Assembly (NCBI GenBank): GCA_031552995.1
Contig: JAVBMB010000014.1
Coordinates: forward strand, 1-9,415
Reading direction: 5' to 3'
Length of the DNA: 9,415 nt
Origin: JAVBMB01 sp031552995
Lineage (GTDB): Bacteria > Bacillota > Clostridia > Oscillospirales > Butyricicoccaceae
Shown in pieces: positions 1 through 4,921 of the stretch (positions are counted from its first letter, which is position 1; each line of letters starts with the position of its first letter). Made by a program: the position numbers and the translations under genes. The notes below the pieces were generated by a model. The model was given only the letters and a program-made list of their open reading frames with translations. It had not been told where the DNA came from and searched no databases.

Positions 1-660
1 GGCCTCGGCCCCGGCGTGTTCTATATCGGAGGGTCGGAGAGTCTGCCGGCGCCGCTTCCGCCCGAGCTTGAGGCGAAATACATAGCGAGCTACACCGGCT
101 GCGAGCCGGAGATACGTCAGGCGCTTATAGAGCATAATCTGCGCCTTGTCGTATATATCGCGCGGAAGTTCGAAAACACCGGAATCGGTATTGAGGACCT
201 GATTTCAATCGGCACAATCGGGCTTATAAAGGCTGTCAATACATTCCGCTCGGATAAGAATACAAAGCTTGCGACATACGCGTCGCGCTGCATAGAAAAT
301 GAGATACTGATGTTCATGCGCAAAAGCGTCAATCAGCGCACGGAGGTGTCGATTGACGAACCGCTGAACACCGATTGGGACGGCAACGAACTGCTTCTGT
401 CCGACGTGCTGGGCACAGAGGCCGACTGCGTTATGCGTCCGGTTGAGGACGATGTCGAAAAAGAAATACTGGGCCTGTCGCTGGAAAAGCTGTCGCCGCG
501 CGAGCGCATGATAATCACGATGCGCTTCGGTCTTTCGGGCGGAGAGGAAATGACGCAAAAGGAAGTCGCCGACCGGCTTGGCATATCACAGTCATATATA
601 TCACGCCTGGAAAAGCGAATTATCGTCAGACTTAAAAAGGACATGATGCGCGCACTGTAG
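1..660 (+). CDS. sigE: Sporulation sigma factor SigE, 5'-truncated by window edge
   Basis: This is the sigma-70 family factor that directs early mother-cell transcription during endospore formation, made as an inactive precursor cleaved by SpoIIGA. The reading frame is open from base 1, and the first visible residues run into FYIGGSE, the segment just after the pro-sequence in known SigE proteins. The GTG at 16 is therefore probably an internal codon, and the true start lies upstream. Region 2 is well conserved (NLRLVVYIARKFENTG, then EDLISIGTIGLIKAVNTF and KLATYASRCIENEILM). The linker contains DWDGNELLLSDVLGT. Region 4 carries a helix-turn-helix (TQKEVADRLGISQSYISRLEK) near the C-terminus, and the protein ends with a normal stop. 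The visible 219 residues fit a mature SigE. In Firmicutes sigG normally follows directly, as here, though that copy is broken. Identity rests on near-verbatim family motifs. Confidence 0.95.
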   Translation, partial: GLGPGVFYIGGSESLPAPLPPELEAKYIASYTGCEPEIRQALIEHNLRLVVYIARKFENTGIGIEDLISIGTIGLIKAVNTFRSDKNTKLATYASRCIENEILMFMRKSVNQRTEVSIDEPLNTDWDGNELLLSDVLGTEADCVMRPVEDDVEKEILGLSLEKLSPRERMIITMRFGLSGGEEMTQKEVADRLGISQSYISRLEKRIIVRLKKDMMRAL

Positions 661-731
661 CGCCTGCGGGAGTGAGCATATAATCGCCGCGAAAAAGCAT
701 ATATTTGGCAGAGAAATTACATATATTTTAT

Positions 732-761
732 GCATTAAACCGGCCCTGCTTCGGAAATACT
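732..761 (+). promoter_or_regulatory. Candidate SigF-type promoter for sigG
   Basis: GCATT at 732-736 resembles the -35 GYWTA element of forespore SigF promoters. Sixteen bases later, GGAAATACT at 753-761 matches the -10 pattern GGnnAnAnT at every fixed position. Initiation would fall about 40 bases before the sigG start. Known sigG genes are transcribed from a SigF-dependent promoter in this position. The match was made by eye, and short degenerate motifs can occur by chance. Confidence 0.45.
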
Positions 762-794
762 TTTTTTAAGCGCACGGCGCAAAAATGTATTCCG

Positions 795-801
795 AAGGGG
801 G
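795..801 (+). promoter_or_regulatory. Ribosome binding site selecting the sigG TTG start
   Basis: AAGGGGG ends eight bases before TTG at 810. The open frame extends upstream to 705, but those extra codons resemble nothing in SigG. The sequence from 810 (M-QAKVEICGVNTAK) lines up with the N-terminus of known SigG, so this site decides the start. Confidence 0.75.
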
Positions 802-809
802 CGTTTGTT

Positions 810-1146
810 TTGCAGGCGAAGGTTGAGATATGCGGTGTGAACACCGCGAAAATCAAAGTACTAAAAAATCAGGAGACTATGGCGCTGCTTGTAAAGGCGC
901 AGGCCGGCGACAAGGCGGCGCGCGAGGAGGTCGTATCGGGCAACCTGAGGCTTGTGCTGTCGGTCGTCCAGCGCTTTACAAACAGAGGAGAGCCACTTGA
1001 CGACCTGTTTCAGGTCGGCGTTATAGGGCTGCTTAAGGCGGTGGATAATTTTGATATAAATCAGCCGGTTAAGTTTTCAACCTACGGTGTGCCGACAGAT
1101 GTCTTAAGGTGAAACGGCTGTATTTACGTCTTGCAATCTGCCGGCT
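810..1146 (+). pseudogene. sigG: sigG, truncated and decayed late-forespore sigma factor
   Basis: Intact SigG is a sigma factor of about 260 residues that directs late forespore transcription. Here the TTG start at 810 opens a typical N-terminus (KVEICGVNTAKIKVLKN). Most of region 2 follows, including NLRLVLSVVQRFTNRGE, DDLFQVGVIGLLKAVDNF and VKFSTYGVP. After the VP codons ending at 1094, the expected continuation MIIGEIRRYLRDNNP is lost and the frame stops at 1110-1112 after five unrelated residues. Decayed traces remain: ATG at 1099, an in-frame TAA at 1105-1107, GE at 1108-1113, then R-L-Y-L-R in another frame at 1115-1129, and N-x-P at 1135-1143. About 150 further codons, including all of region 4, are absent. 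Lacking region 4, the 101-residue product could not recognise a -35 element. Truncation is certain; the remnant alignment was done by eye. A programmed rearrangement or assembly join is less likely but possible. Confidence 0.85.
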
Positions 1147-1159
1147 TATGACGTAGTAT
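1131..1159 (+). promoter_or_regulatory. Weak candidate SigA promoter ahead of the HAD gene
   Basis: TTGCAA at 1131-1136 and TAGTAT at 1154-1159 are 17 bases apart, each matching four of six consensus positions. The pair lies inside the decayed sigG remnant, 33 bases before the HAD start codon. It would provide expression for a gene that now sits directly after a dead sigG, but the match is modest. Confidence 0.3.
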
Positions 1160-1191
1160 TATATATCAGTACTGTTATCGGGAGGCGAGAG

Positions 1192-1833
1192 ATGAATTGT
1201 ACTCATGTTGTGTGGGACTTTAACGGAACGCTGCTGGATGACCGTGACGCGTCGCTGCTTGCCGTCAACGACATGCTGGAGGCAAAAGGCAAGCCGGTCA
1301 GCGACCTTGAGACATATTACGACCAAATCGAGATGCCGATTATCAGGTATTACGAAAAGCTGTTTGACCTTGAGACATACCCGTTTGACGCTATAATCCG
1401 TGATTTTGCAGAGGGATATATGCGCCGCGCGGGCACGATTAAGCTGGGAGCCGGTGCGATGGACGCGCTGAGAGAGTTTAAGCGGCGCGGAGTCAGGCAG
1501 GTTGTTATATCGTCATTTGAGCAGAGCAGGATTGAAGCGTGGATCAGCAAGCTAGGTATAGAAGATTATATCGACGGGGTGTTTGGCGCAAGTGACCTGA
1601 TGGCCGAGAGCAAGACGGCCAGGGCGGAGAGCTGGGCGCGCGCCAGCGGCGCCGCGCCGCAGAATATCGTTGTAGTCGGCGATACGGAATACGACCTTGA
1701 GATGGCGGCGGCTATGGGCGCCGGGTGTGTGCTTGTTACATACGGCCATCGGGGCGAACGCAGACTGAGGCCATTTGGCGTGACACTTGTTGATGAGCTG
1801 AGCTGTCTGCCTGATGTTCTGGACAGGCTTTGA
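1192..1833 (+). CDS. HAD-family hydrolase, phosphoglycolate phosphatase-like
   Basis: This is a 213-residue cytosolic haloacid dehalogenase-superfamily protein, probably a small-molecule phosphatase; the substrate is unknown. Motif I is WDFNGT with nucleophile D9. Motif II is VVISS (S107 or S108), a candidate motif III lysine is K141, and motif IV is VVVGDTEYD with D164 and D168 as likely Mg ligands. Residues between motifs I and II are mostly helical in character, as expected for a C1 cap. Motif I reads DxN rather than the usual DxD, so N11 replaces the residue that acts as general acid/base in most HAD phosphatases. Relatives with this substitution are, to my recollection, common in Clostridia, so it need not mean inactivity. 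GGGAGG at 1180-1185, six bases upstream, supports the start. The methyltransferase begins 34 bases downstream, consistent with cotranscription. Confidence 0.85.
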   Translation: MNCTHVVWDFNGTLLDDRDASLLAVNDMLEAKGKPVSDLETYYDQIEMPIIRYYEKLFDLETYPFDAIIRDFAEGYMRRAGTIKLGAGAMDALREFKRRGVRQVVISSFEQSRIEAWISKLGIEDYIDGVFGASDLMAESKTARAESWARASGAAPQNIVVVGDTEYDLEMAAAMGAGCVLVTYGHRGERRLRPFGVTLVDELSCLPDVLDRL

Positions 1834-1867
1834 CATATTACAAATCTTTTGGGGCGGATGATATCGG

Positions 1868-2608
1868 ATGGAGCAGTATACAAGGCTTGCGCGGCACTAC
1901 GACACATTGATGACCGATGCGCCATATCAGCGGTACGCCGATCGGCTTAAGCCGATATTTGACAAGTGCAGGATTCCGGTGAAGCTTGTGCTGGATGTTG
2001 CCTGCGGCACAGGCGCGCTTACAAGACTGCTTACGAAGTGCGGATACGAGGTTATCGCGTCCGATGTGTCGGCCGACATGCTAAGCATAGCGCGCTCTTC
2101 ATGCGCAGACTTGAAGCCGCAGCCGCTGTTTTTGTGGCAGGATATGCGCGAGCTTGATTTATACGGTACGGTGCAGGCGGCTGTGTGCAGTTACGACAGT
2201 TTAAACTATCTGCAGGATATGGCAAGCGTGAAGAAGGCGCTGTCACGGGTCAGCCTGTTCCTCGAACCGGGCGGCGTGTTTGTGTTCGATGTAAAATCGC
2301 CCGAGATGTTCGGTGAGATGGCCGGGCTGTGCAGCGTGCACAGTGAAAAAAATATTTTTTGCGCCTGGCAGTACGGGTATGACAGGCACAGCGGACGCGC
2401 CGAGCATACCGTAGATATTTTTGAAGCCGACGGCGCGAAATACATCAGGACAACCGAAAGCCACTTTCAGCGGGCTTTCGGGCGTATGCAGCTTGAGACG
2501 GCTGTGGACGAGGCCGGACTGCGCCTTAAAGGCGTGTATCAGGATTTGAGCGTCCGCAAGGCCGACGGCGACACGGGCAGATTGCTGTTTGTCACCGAAA
2601 AGCGCTGA
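1868..2608 (+). CDS. Class I SAM-dependent methyltransferase, YqeM-like
   Basis: This 246-residue soluble protein has a Rossmann-fold methyltransferase core. Motif I is LDVACGTGALT at residues 42-52, the SAM-binding glycine loop. D66 in VIASDVSADML is the acidic residue expected to bind the SAM ribose hydroxyls. A later VCSYDSLNYL segment and LEPGGVFVFDV fit motifs IV-VI of the family. The opening, EQYTRLARHYDTLM, is typical of small Firmicutes methyltransferases such as YqeM. The methyl acceptor cannot be read from sequence. ATG 1868 follows a G-rich stretch at 1851-1857. An ATG at 1858 lies in another frame. The gene sits between the HAD phosphatase and hslO with short gaps on both sides, so one transcript is likely. 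Confidence 0.85.
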   Translation: MEQYTRLARHYDTLMTDAPYQRYADRLKPIFDKCRIPVKLVLDVACGTGALTRLLTKCGYEVIASDVSADMLSIARSSCADLKPQPLFLWQDMRELDLYGTVQAAVCSYDSLNYLQDMASVKKALSRVSLFLEPGGVFVFDVKSPEMFGEMAGLCSVHSEKNIFCAWQYGYDRHSGRAEHTVDIFEADGAKYIRTTESHFQRAFGRMQLETAVDEAGLRLKGVYQDLSVRKADGDTGRLLFVTEKR

Positions 2609-2635
2609 GCGCAGTAAATACTGGCGGAGGATGAC

Positions 2636-3520
2636 ATGGCGGATTGTTTAATCAGAGGTATCACGAAGGACGGATATATAAGGCTTACAGCCGTGCAGAC
2701 GACTGAAATTGCCGAGCGTGCGCGGAGGATACACGGTATGCTTCCGCTGGCGACGGCTGCGCTGGGGCGGGCGCTGACGGCTGTTTCGATGATGGGAGAC
2801 CAGCTGAAAATCGACGACGGATCGGTGACGATGCAGATACGCGGCGGAGGGCCACTTGGCACGGTGACCGCCGTGGCCGATTCGGCCGGAAATGTGCGCG
2901 GATATTTGCAGAATCCGGCGGCAGTCCTGCCGCTTAAGGCAAACGGCAAGCTTGATGTCGGCGGCGGCGTCGGGCGCGAAGGGCTGCTGACAATTATTCG
3001 TGATTTTGGCAGCGGCGAGCCGTTTTCCGGCAAGGTCGAGCTTGTCAGCGGTGAAATTGCCGAGGATGTGGCGGCGTATTTTGCCGCCAGCGAGCAGGTG
3101 CCGTCCGCGTGTGTGCTGGGCGTGCTGGTAGGAACGGATCAGCATGTGCGGCAGGCCGGAGGGTATATAATACAGCTTCTGCCCGGCGCGCCGGAGGCGC
3201 TGGCACACATACTTGAGATGCGGCTTGAAGAGGCGGAATCGCTGACGGCACAGCTCGACGCCGGGCTTGATATCGAGGCAGTCGTGCGAGATTTGCTTGA
3301 CGGCTTCGGACTTGAGATAGTTGAACGGCACGATATAAAGTACGATTGTAAATGCTCGCTTGACAAGGTTGAACGGGCGCTGCGGAGCATGGGTAAAAGC
3401 GAGCTTAAGGCCATGATGAAGCAGGAGGGCAAGGCGCATATCACATGCCAGTTTTGCGACAGGGAATACACAGTCGAAATGCCGCGGCTAAGCGAGCTGT
3501 ATGACGAGATATCGCACTAG
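2636..3520 (+). CDS. hslO: Hsp33, redox-regulated holdase chaperone
   Basis: Hsp33 is a cytosolic chaperone that binds unfolding proteins during oxidative stress. Under reducing conditions four cysteines hold zinc; oxidation releases it and activates the protein. All four are present near the C-terminus: CKC at 238-240 and CQFC at 271-274, the family pattern CxC...CxxC. The N-terminal domain shows the usual RGITKDGYIRLTAVQTTE and MLPLATAALGRALTA. Later segments IRGGGPLGT and GYLQNPA are also characteristic. Length, 294 residues, is normal. GGAGG at 2626-2630 lies five bases before ATG 2636; an ATG at 2631 is out of frame. It is the last gene of the block beginning at 1192, and I see no clear terminator before the tRNA promoter. 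Confidence 0.97.
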   Translation: MADCLIRGITKDGYIRLTAVQTTEIAERARRIHGMLPLATAALGRALTAVSMMGDQLKIDDGSVTMQIRGGGPLGTVTAVADSAGNVRGYLQNPAAVLPLKANGKLDVGGGVGREGLLTIIRDFGSGEPFSGKVELVSGEIAEDVAAYFAASEQVPSACVLGVLVGTDQHVRQAGGYIIQLLPGAPEALAHILEMRLEEAESLTAQLDAGLDIEAVVRDLLDGFGLEIVERHDIKYDCKCSLDKVERALRSMGKSELKAMMKQEGKAHITCQFCDREYTVEMPRLSELYDEISH

Positions 3521-3613
3521 GCGAGCCGGCACTTTTTATCCGGTGCCGAAACGGCGGCAGCACGCGCCGGCCGGCGTCTGTTTTGCAAAAAATATAAAAT
3601 CGCAATTCGGCAC

Positions 3614-3642
3614 TTGACAGCCCCGGAAAAAACAGGTATAAT
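3614..3642 (+). promoter_or_regulatory. Consensus SigA promoter of the tRNA operon
   Basis: TTGACA at 3614-3619 and TATAAT at 3637-3642 are separated by exactly 17 bases. Both hexamers match the housekeeping consensus at all positions, as expected for a strongly expressed stable-RNA operon. Initiation should fall near 3650, giving a leader of about 85 bases before the first tRNA. Confidence 0.9.
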
Positions 3643-3649
3643 TACTCTT

Positions 3650-3736
3650 GCTCTTAGGGGTGACCGACGCCTGGATACGGTCACATCGTCGATGCGGCGT
3701 TTGCCTCATCGTGTGGCCCTTATTGCCGTTACGTTT
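3650..3736 (+). other. Structured leader of the tRNA transcript
   Basis: The region between the promoter and tRNA-Val holds two inverted repeats. GTGACCG (3660-3666) pairs with CGGTCAC (3678-3684) around an 11-base loop. GATG-c-GGC (3691-3698) pairs with GCC-t-CATC (3703-3710) around GTTT, with one internal mismatch. Neither is followed by a T-run, so termination is not suggested. They may guide 5' processing or simply protect the precursor. Confidence 0.45.
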
Positions 3737-3812
3737 GGGAGCATAGCTCAGCTGGGAGAGCACATGCCTTACAAGCATGGGGTCACAGGTTCGAACCCTG
3801 TTGTTCCCACCA
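3737..3812 (+). tRNA. tRNA-Val(UAC)
   Basis: A 76-base cloverleaf with encoded CCA. The acceptor stem GGGAGCA pairs with TGTTCCC with one G-U pair. The D stem GCTC/GAGC and the T arm ACAGG-TTCGAAC-CCTGT are complete. The anticodon stem CATGC/GCATG encloses loop CTTACAA, giving anticodon UAC, which reads valine codons. It is the first gene of a five-tRNA operon. Confidence 0.96.
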
Positions 3813-3818
3813 TTATCC

Positions 3819-3895
3819 GGCCGTGTAGTTCAGTTGGTTAGAACGCTAGCCTGTCACGCTAGAGGTCGACGGTTCGAGCCCGTTCACGGTCGCCA
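3819..3895 (+). tRNA. tRNA-Asp(GUC)
   Basis: A 77-base cloverleaf with discriminator G and encoded CCA. The acceptor stem GGCCGTG pairs with CACGGTC with one G-U pair. Anticodon stem CTAGC/GCTAG encloses CTGTCAC, giving anticodon GUC. The T arm is GACGG-TTCGAGC-CCGTT. It starts six bases after the CCA of tRNA-Val. Confidence 0.96.
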
Positions 3896-3898
3896 TAT

Positions 3899-3974
3899 GC
3901 CTTTGTAGCTCAGTTGGTAGAGCAGTGGACTGAAAATCCACGTGTCGTTGGTTCGATTCCGACCGAAGGCACCA
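3899..3974 (+). tRNA. tRNA-Phe(GAA)
   Basis: A 76-base cloverleaf with encoded CCA. Acceptor GCCTTTG pairs with CGAAGGC with one T-G pair. Anticodon stem GTGGA/TCCAC encloses CTGAAAA, giving anticodon GAA. The run of A after the anticodon includes A37, a MiaA/MiaB target in UNN-decoding tRNAs, and miaB lies about 3.6 kb downstream. It starts three bases after tRNA-Asp. Confidence 0.96.
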
Positions 3975-3977
3975 CCC

Positions 3978-4053
3978 GCGGATTTAGCTCATCTGGTAGA
4001 GCGCCACCTTGCCAAGGAGGAGGTAGCGAGTTCGAGCCTCGTACTCCGCTCCA
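3978..4053 (+). tRNA. tRNA-Gly(GCC), with two stem mismatches
   Basis: A 76-base cloverleaf with discriminator T and encoded CCA; loop TTGCCAA gives anticodon GCC. The D stem GCTC/GAGC and T arm GCGAG-TTCGAGC-CTCGT are sound. Two stems are imperfect. In the acceptor, GCGGATT against ACTCCGC leaves T6 opposite C67. In the anticodon stem, CCACC against GGAGG leaves A29 opposite A41. The other four tRNAs here have only Watson-Crick or G-U pairs. The gene may be functional but weakened, decaying, or carry sequence errors. Confidence 0.88.
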
Positions 4054-4072
4054 TGCCGGTAATGCGGCTGAG

Positions 4073-4106
4073 ATTGGCAGGAGTTATGTTATTGACTCCT
4101 GCCAAT
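4073..4106 (+). repeat. Perfect 12-bp inverted repeat between tRNA-Gly and tRNA-Cys
   Basis: ATTGGCAGGAGT (4073-4084) and ACTCCTGCCAAT (4095-4106) are exact reverse complements around a ten-base loop. The RNA would form a strong hairpin in the 59-base spacer before tRNA-Cys. Only three T residues follow (4106-4108), so it is a poor intrinsic terminator. It may be an RNA-processing or stability element. Confidence 0.85.
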
Positions 4107-4112
4107 TTACAG

Positions 4113-4187
4113 GGCGCCATAGCCAAGTGGTAAGGCAAGGGTCTGCAAAACCCTGATTCCCCGGTTCAAATCCGGGTGGCGCCTCCA
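4113..4187 (+). tRNA. tRNA-Cys(GCA)
   Basis: A 75-base cloverleaf with encoded CCA. Acceptor GGCGCCA pairs with TGGCGCC perfectly. The D stem has three pairs (GCC/GGC). Anticodon stem AGGGT/ACCCT encloses CTGCAAA, giving anticodon GCA, and the T arm is CCCGG-TTCAAAT-CCGGG. It is the last gene of the operon; the terminator begins six bases later. Confidence 0.96.
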
Positions 4188-4192
4188 ATCGA

Positions 4193-4217
4193 AAAAAAGC
4201 CCTTTGAGGGCTTTTTT
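4193..4217 (+). terminator. Intrinsic terminator of the tRNA operon
   Basis: AAAAAAGCCCT (4193-4203), loop TTG, then AGGGCTTTTTT (4207-4217) form a perfect stem ending in six T. The A-run on the left arm makes it capable of working in both directions, but no gene converges from the right. Confidence 0.95.
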
Positions 4218-4269
4218 CCTTATTTTCCGGTGTTTTCAGACGACAAATGCCGCGCTGTGCGCGCTTCTA

Positions 4270-4298
4270 TGGAAAAATCTTTTTTTTGCCTGTATAAT
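4270..4298 (+). promoter_or_regulatory. Candidate SigA promoter for the GNAT-ABC pair
   Basis: TATAAT at 4293-4298 is a perfect -10. Seventeen bases upstream, TGGAAA at 4270-4275 matches four of six -35 positions. It lies after the tRNA terminator and 40 bases before the acetyltransferase start, so the pair probably has its own promoter. Confidence 0.55.
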
Positions 4299-4338
4299 AT
4301 GGATGAGTGAGCTTACCTTGAGAATGTGAGGCGAGTTT

Positions 4339-4902
4339 ATGATGCAGCCAATGCTTGTTACACCATCGCATGAATATCTGATGAGTTACCTCGAGGCGTG
4401 CAAAGAGTTTGCGCGGCGCGGGGTGGAGTGGTATTCCCTGCACGACCCCGATTTGTTCGACATGTGGAAAAAAACGATATTCGAAGAGTACGCGCAGCAA
4501 AAGCGCGGATATCTTTTGCGGCCCGGCTGGGTACCGTCGACGACATATTGGCTTGTCGCGGACGGCGAGTTTATAGGCATCGGCAATATCCGGCATAAGC
4601 TTAACGCCTCGCTGCGCAGGTTTGGCGGGCATATCGGCTATGCAATACGCGCCACGCGCTGGGGCGGCGGGTTTGGTACGCTGAACCTGAAGCTGCTGCT
4701 TGAAAAGGCGAACGGGATAGGCATCGACCCGGCGCTGATAACCTGCAACAGAGAAAACCGCGCATCGGCGCGGGTTATTGAAAAAAACGGCGGCATTTAT
4801 GTCGATACAATTCCAAACACCATTGACGGCAGGGATATCCTTACATGCCGCTACTGGGTTGGAACCGGCGGCAAAGCGGGTAATATGCCGCAGATAATAT
4901 AG
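4339..4902 (+). CDS. GNAT-family N-acetyltransferase
   Basis: A 187-residue cytosolic protein of the Gcn5-related acetyltransferase fold, which transfers acetyl from acetyl-CoA to an amine; the acceptor is unknown. The core runs from the YWLVADGEFIGIGNIRHKL strands to motif A, HIGYAIRATRWGGGFGT, whose glycine-rich turn binds the acetyl-CoA pyrophosphate. Then comes the motif B segment ITCNRENRASARVIEKNGG, highly typical of bacterial GNATs. Overall it resembles the COG3981-type predicted acetyltransferases. The W in RWGGGFG occupies a position often R or Q, which is common in this superfamily. Two adjacent ATGs, 4339 and 4342, could start the gene; GAGG at 4328-4331 is seven bases before the first. 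The exporter gene begins 19 bases after the stop, suggesting one transcript, but a functional link cannot be inferred. Confidence 0.88.
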   Translation: MMQPMLVTPSHEYLMSYLEACKEFARRGVEWYSLHDPDLFDMWKKTIFEEYAQQKRGYLLRPGWVPSTTYWLVADGEFIGIGNIRHKLNASLRRFGGHIGYAIRATRWGGGFGTLNLKLLLEKANGIGIDPALITCNRENRASARVIEKNGGIYVDTIPNTIDGRDILTCRYWVGTGGKAGNMPQII

Positions 4903-4907
4903 GAGAT

Positions 4908-4914
4908 GGAGGGG
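4908..4914 (+). promoter_or_regulatory. Ribosome binding site selecting a TTG start
   Basis: GGAGGGG ends seven bases before TTG 4922, the proposed start of the ABC exporter. The ATG at 4915 directly abuts this site, lies in another frame and meets a stop after four codons, so it cannot be the start. Confidence 0.75.
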
Positions 4915-4921
4915 ATGCGCG

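Noticed and set aside
705..809. N-terminal extension of the sigG frame from ATG 705
   Set aside because: The extra 35 codons resemble no SigG sequence, and the ribosome site at 795-801 points to TTG 810.
1167..1174. CAGTACTG palindrome upstream of the HAD gene
   Set aside because: An eight-base palindrome is expected by chance at this scale and has no repeat elsewhere in the intergenic region.
2648..3439. Long antisense frame opposite hslO
   Set aside because: It shadows a clear hslO gene, shows no recognisable domain and reflects codon bias on the opposite strand. Similar antisense frames opposite the ABC exporter and miaB were rejected for the same reason.
3527..3548. Inverted repeat CGGCAC/GTGCCG after hslO as a terminator
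   Set aside because: The stem has only six pairs, the loop is ten bases and no T-run follows. A nearby 12-base palindrome also lacks a T-run.
3614..3841. Open frame across the tRNA leader and tRNA-Val
   Set aside because: It overlaps the promoter and tRNA genes, has no ribosome site and includes translated tRNA sequence.
3914..4156. Open frames through tRNA-Phe, tRNA-Gly and tRNA-Cys
   Set aside because: They are translations of conserved tRNA arms, a well-known false positive.
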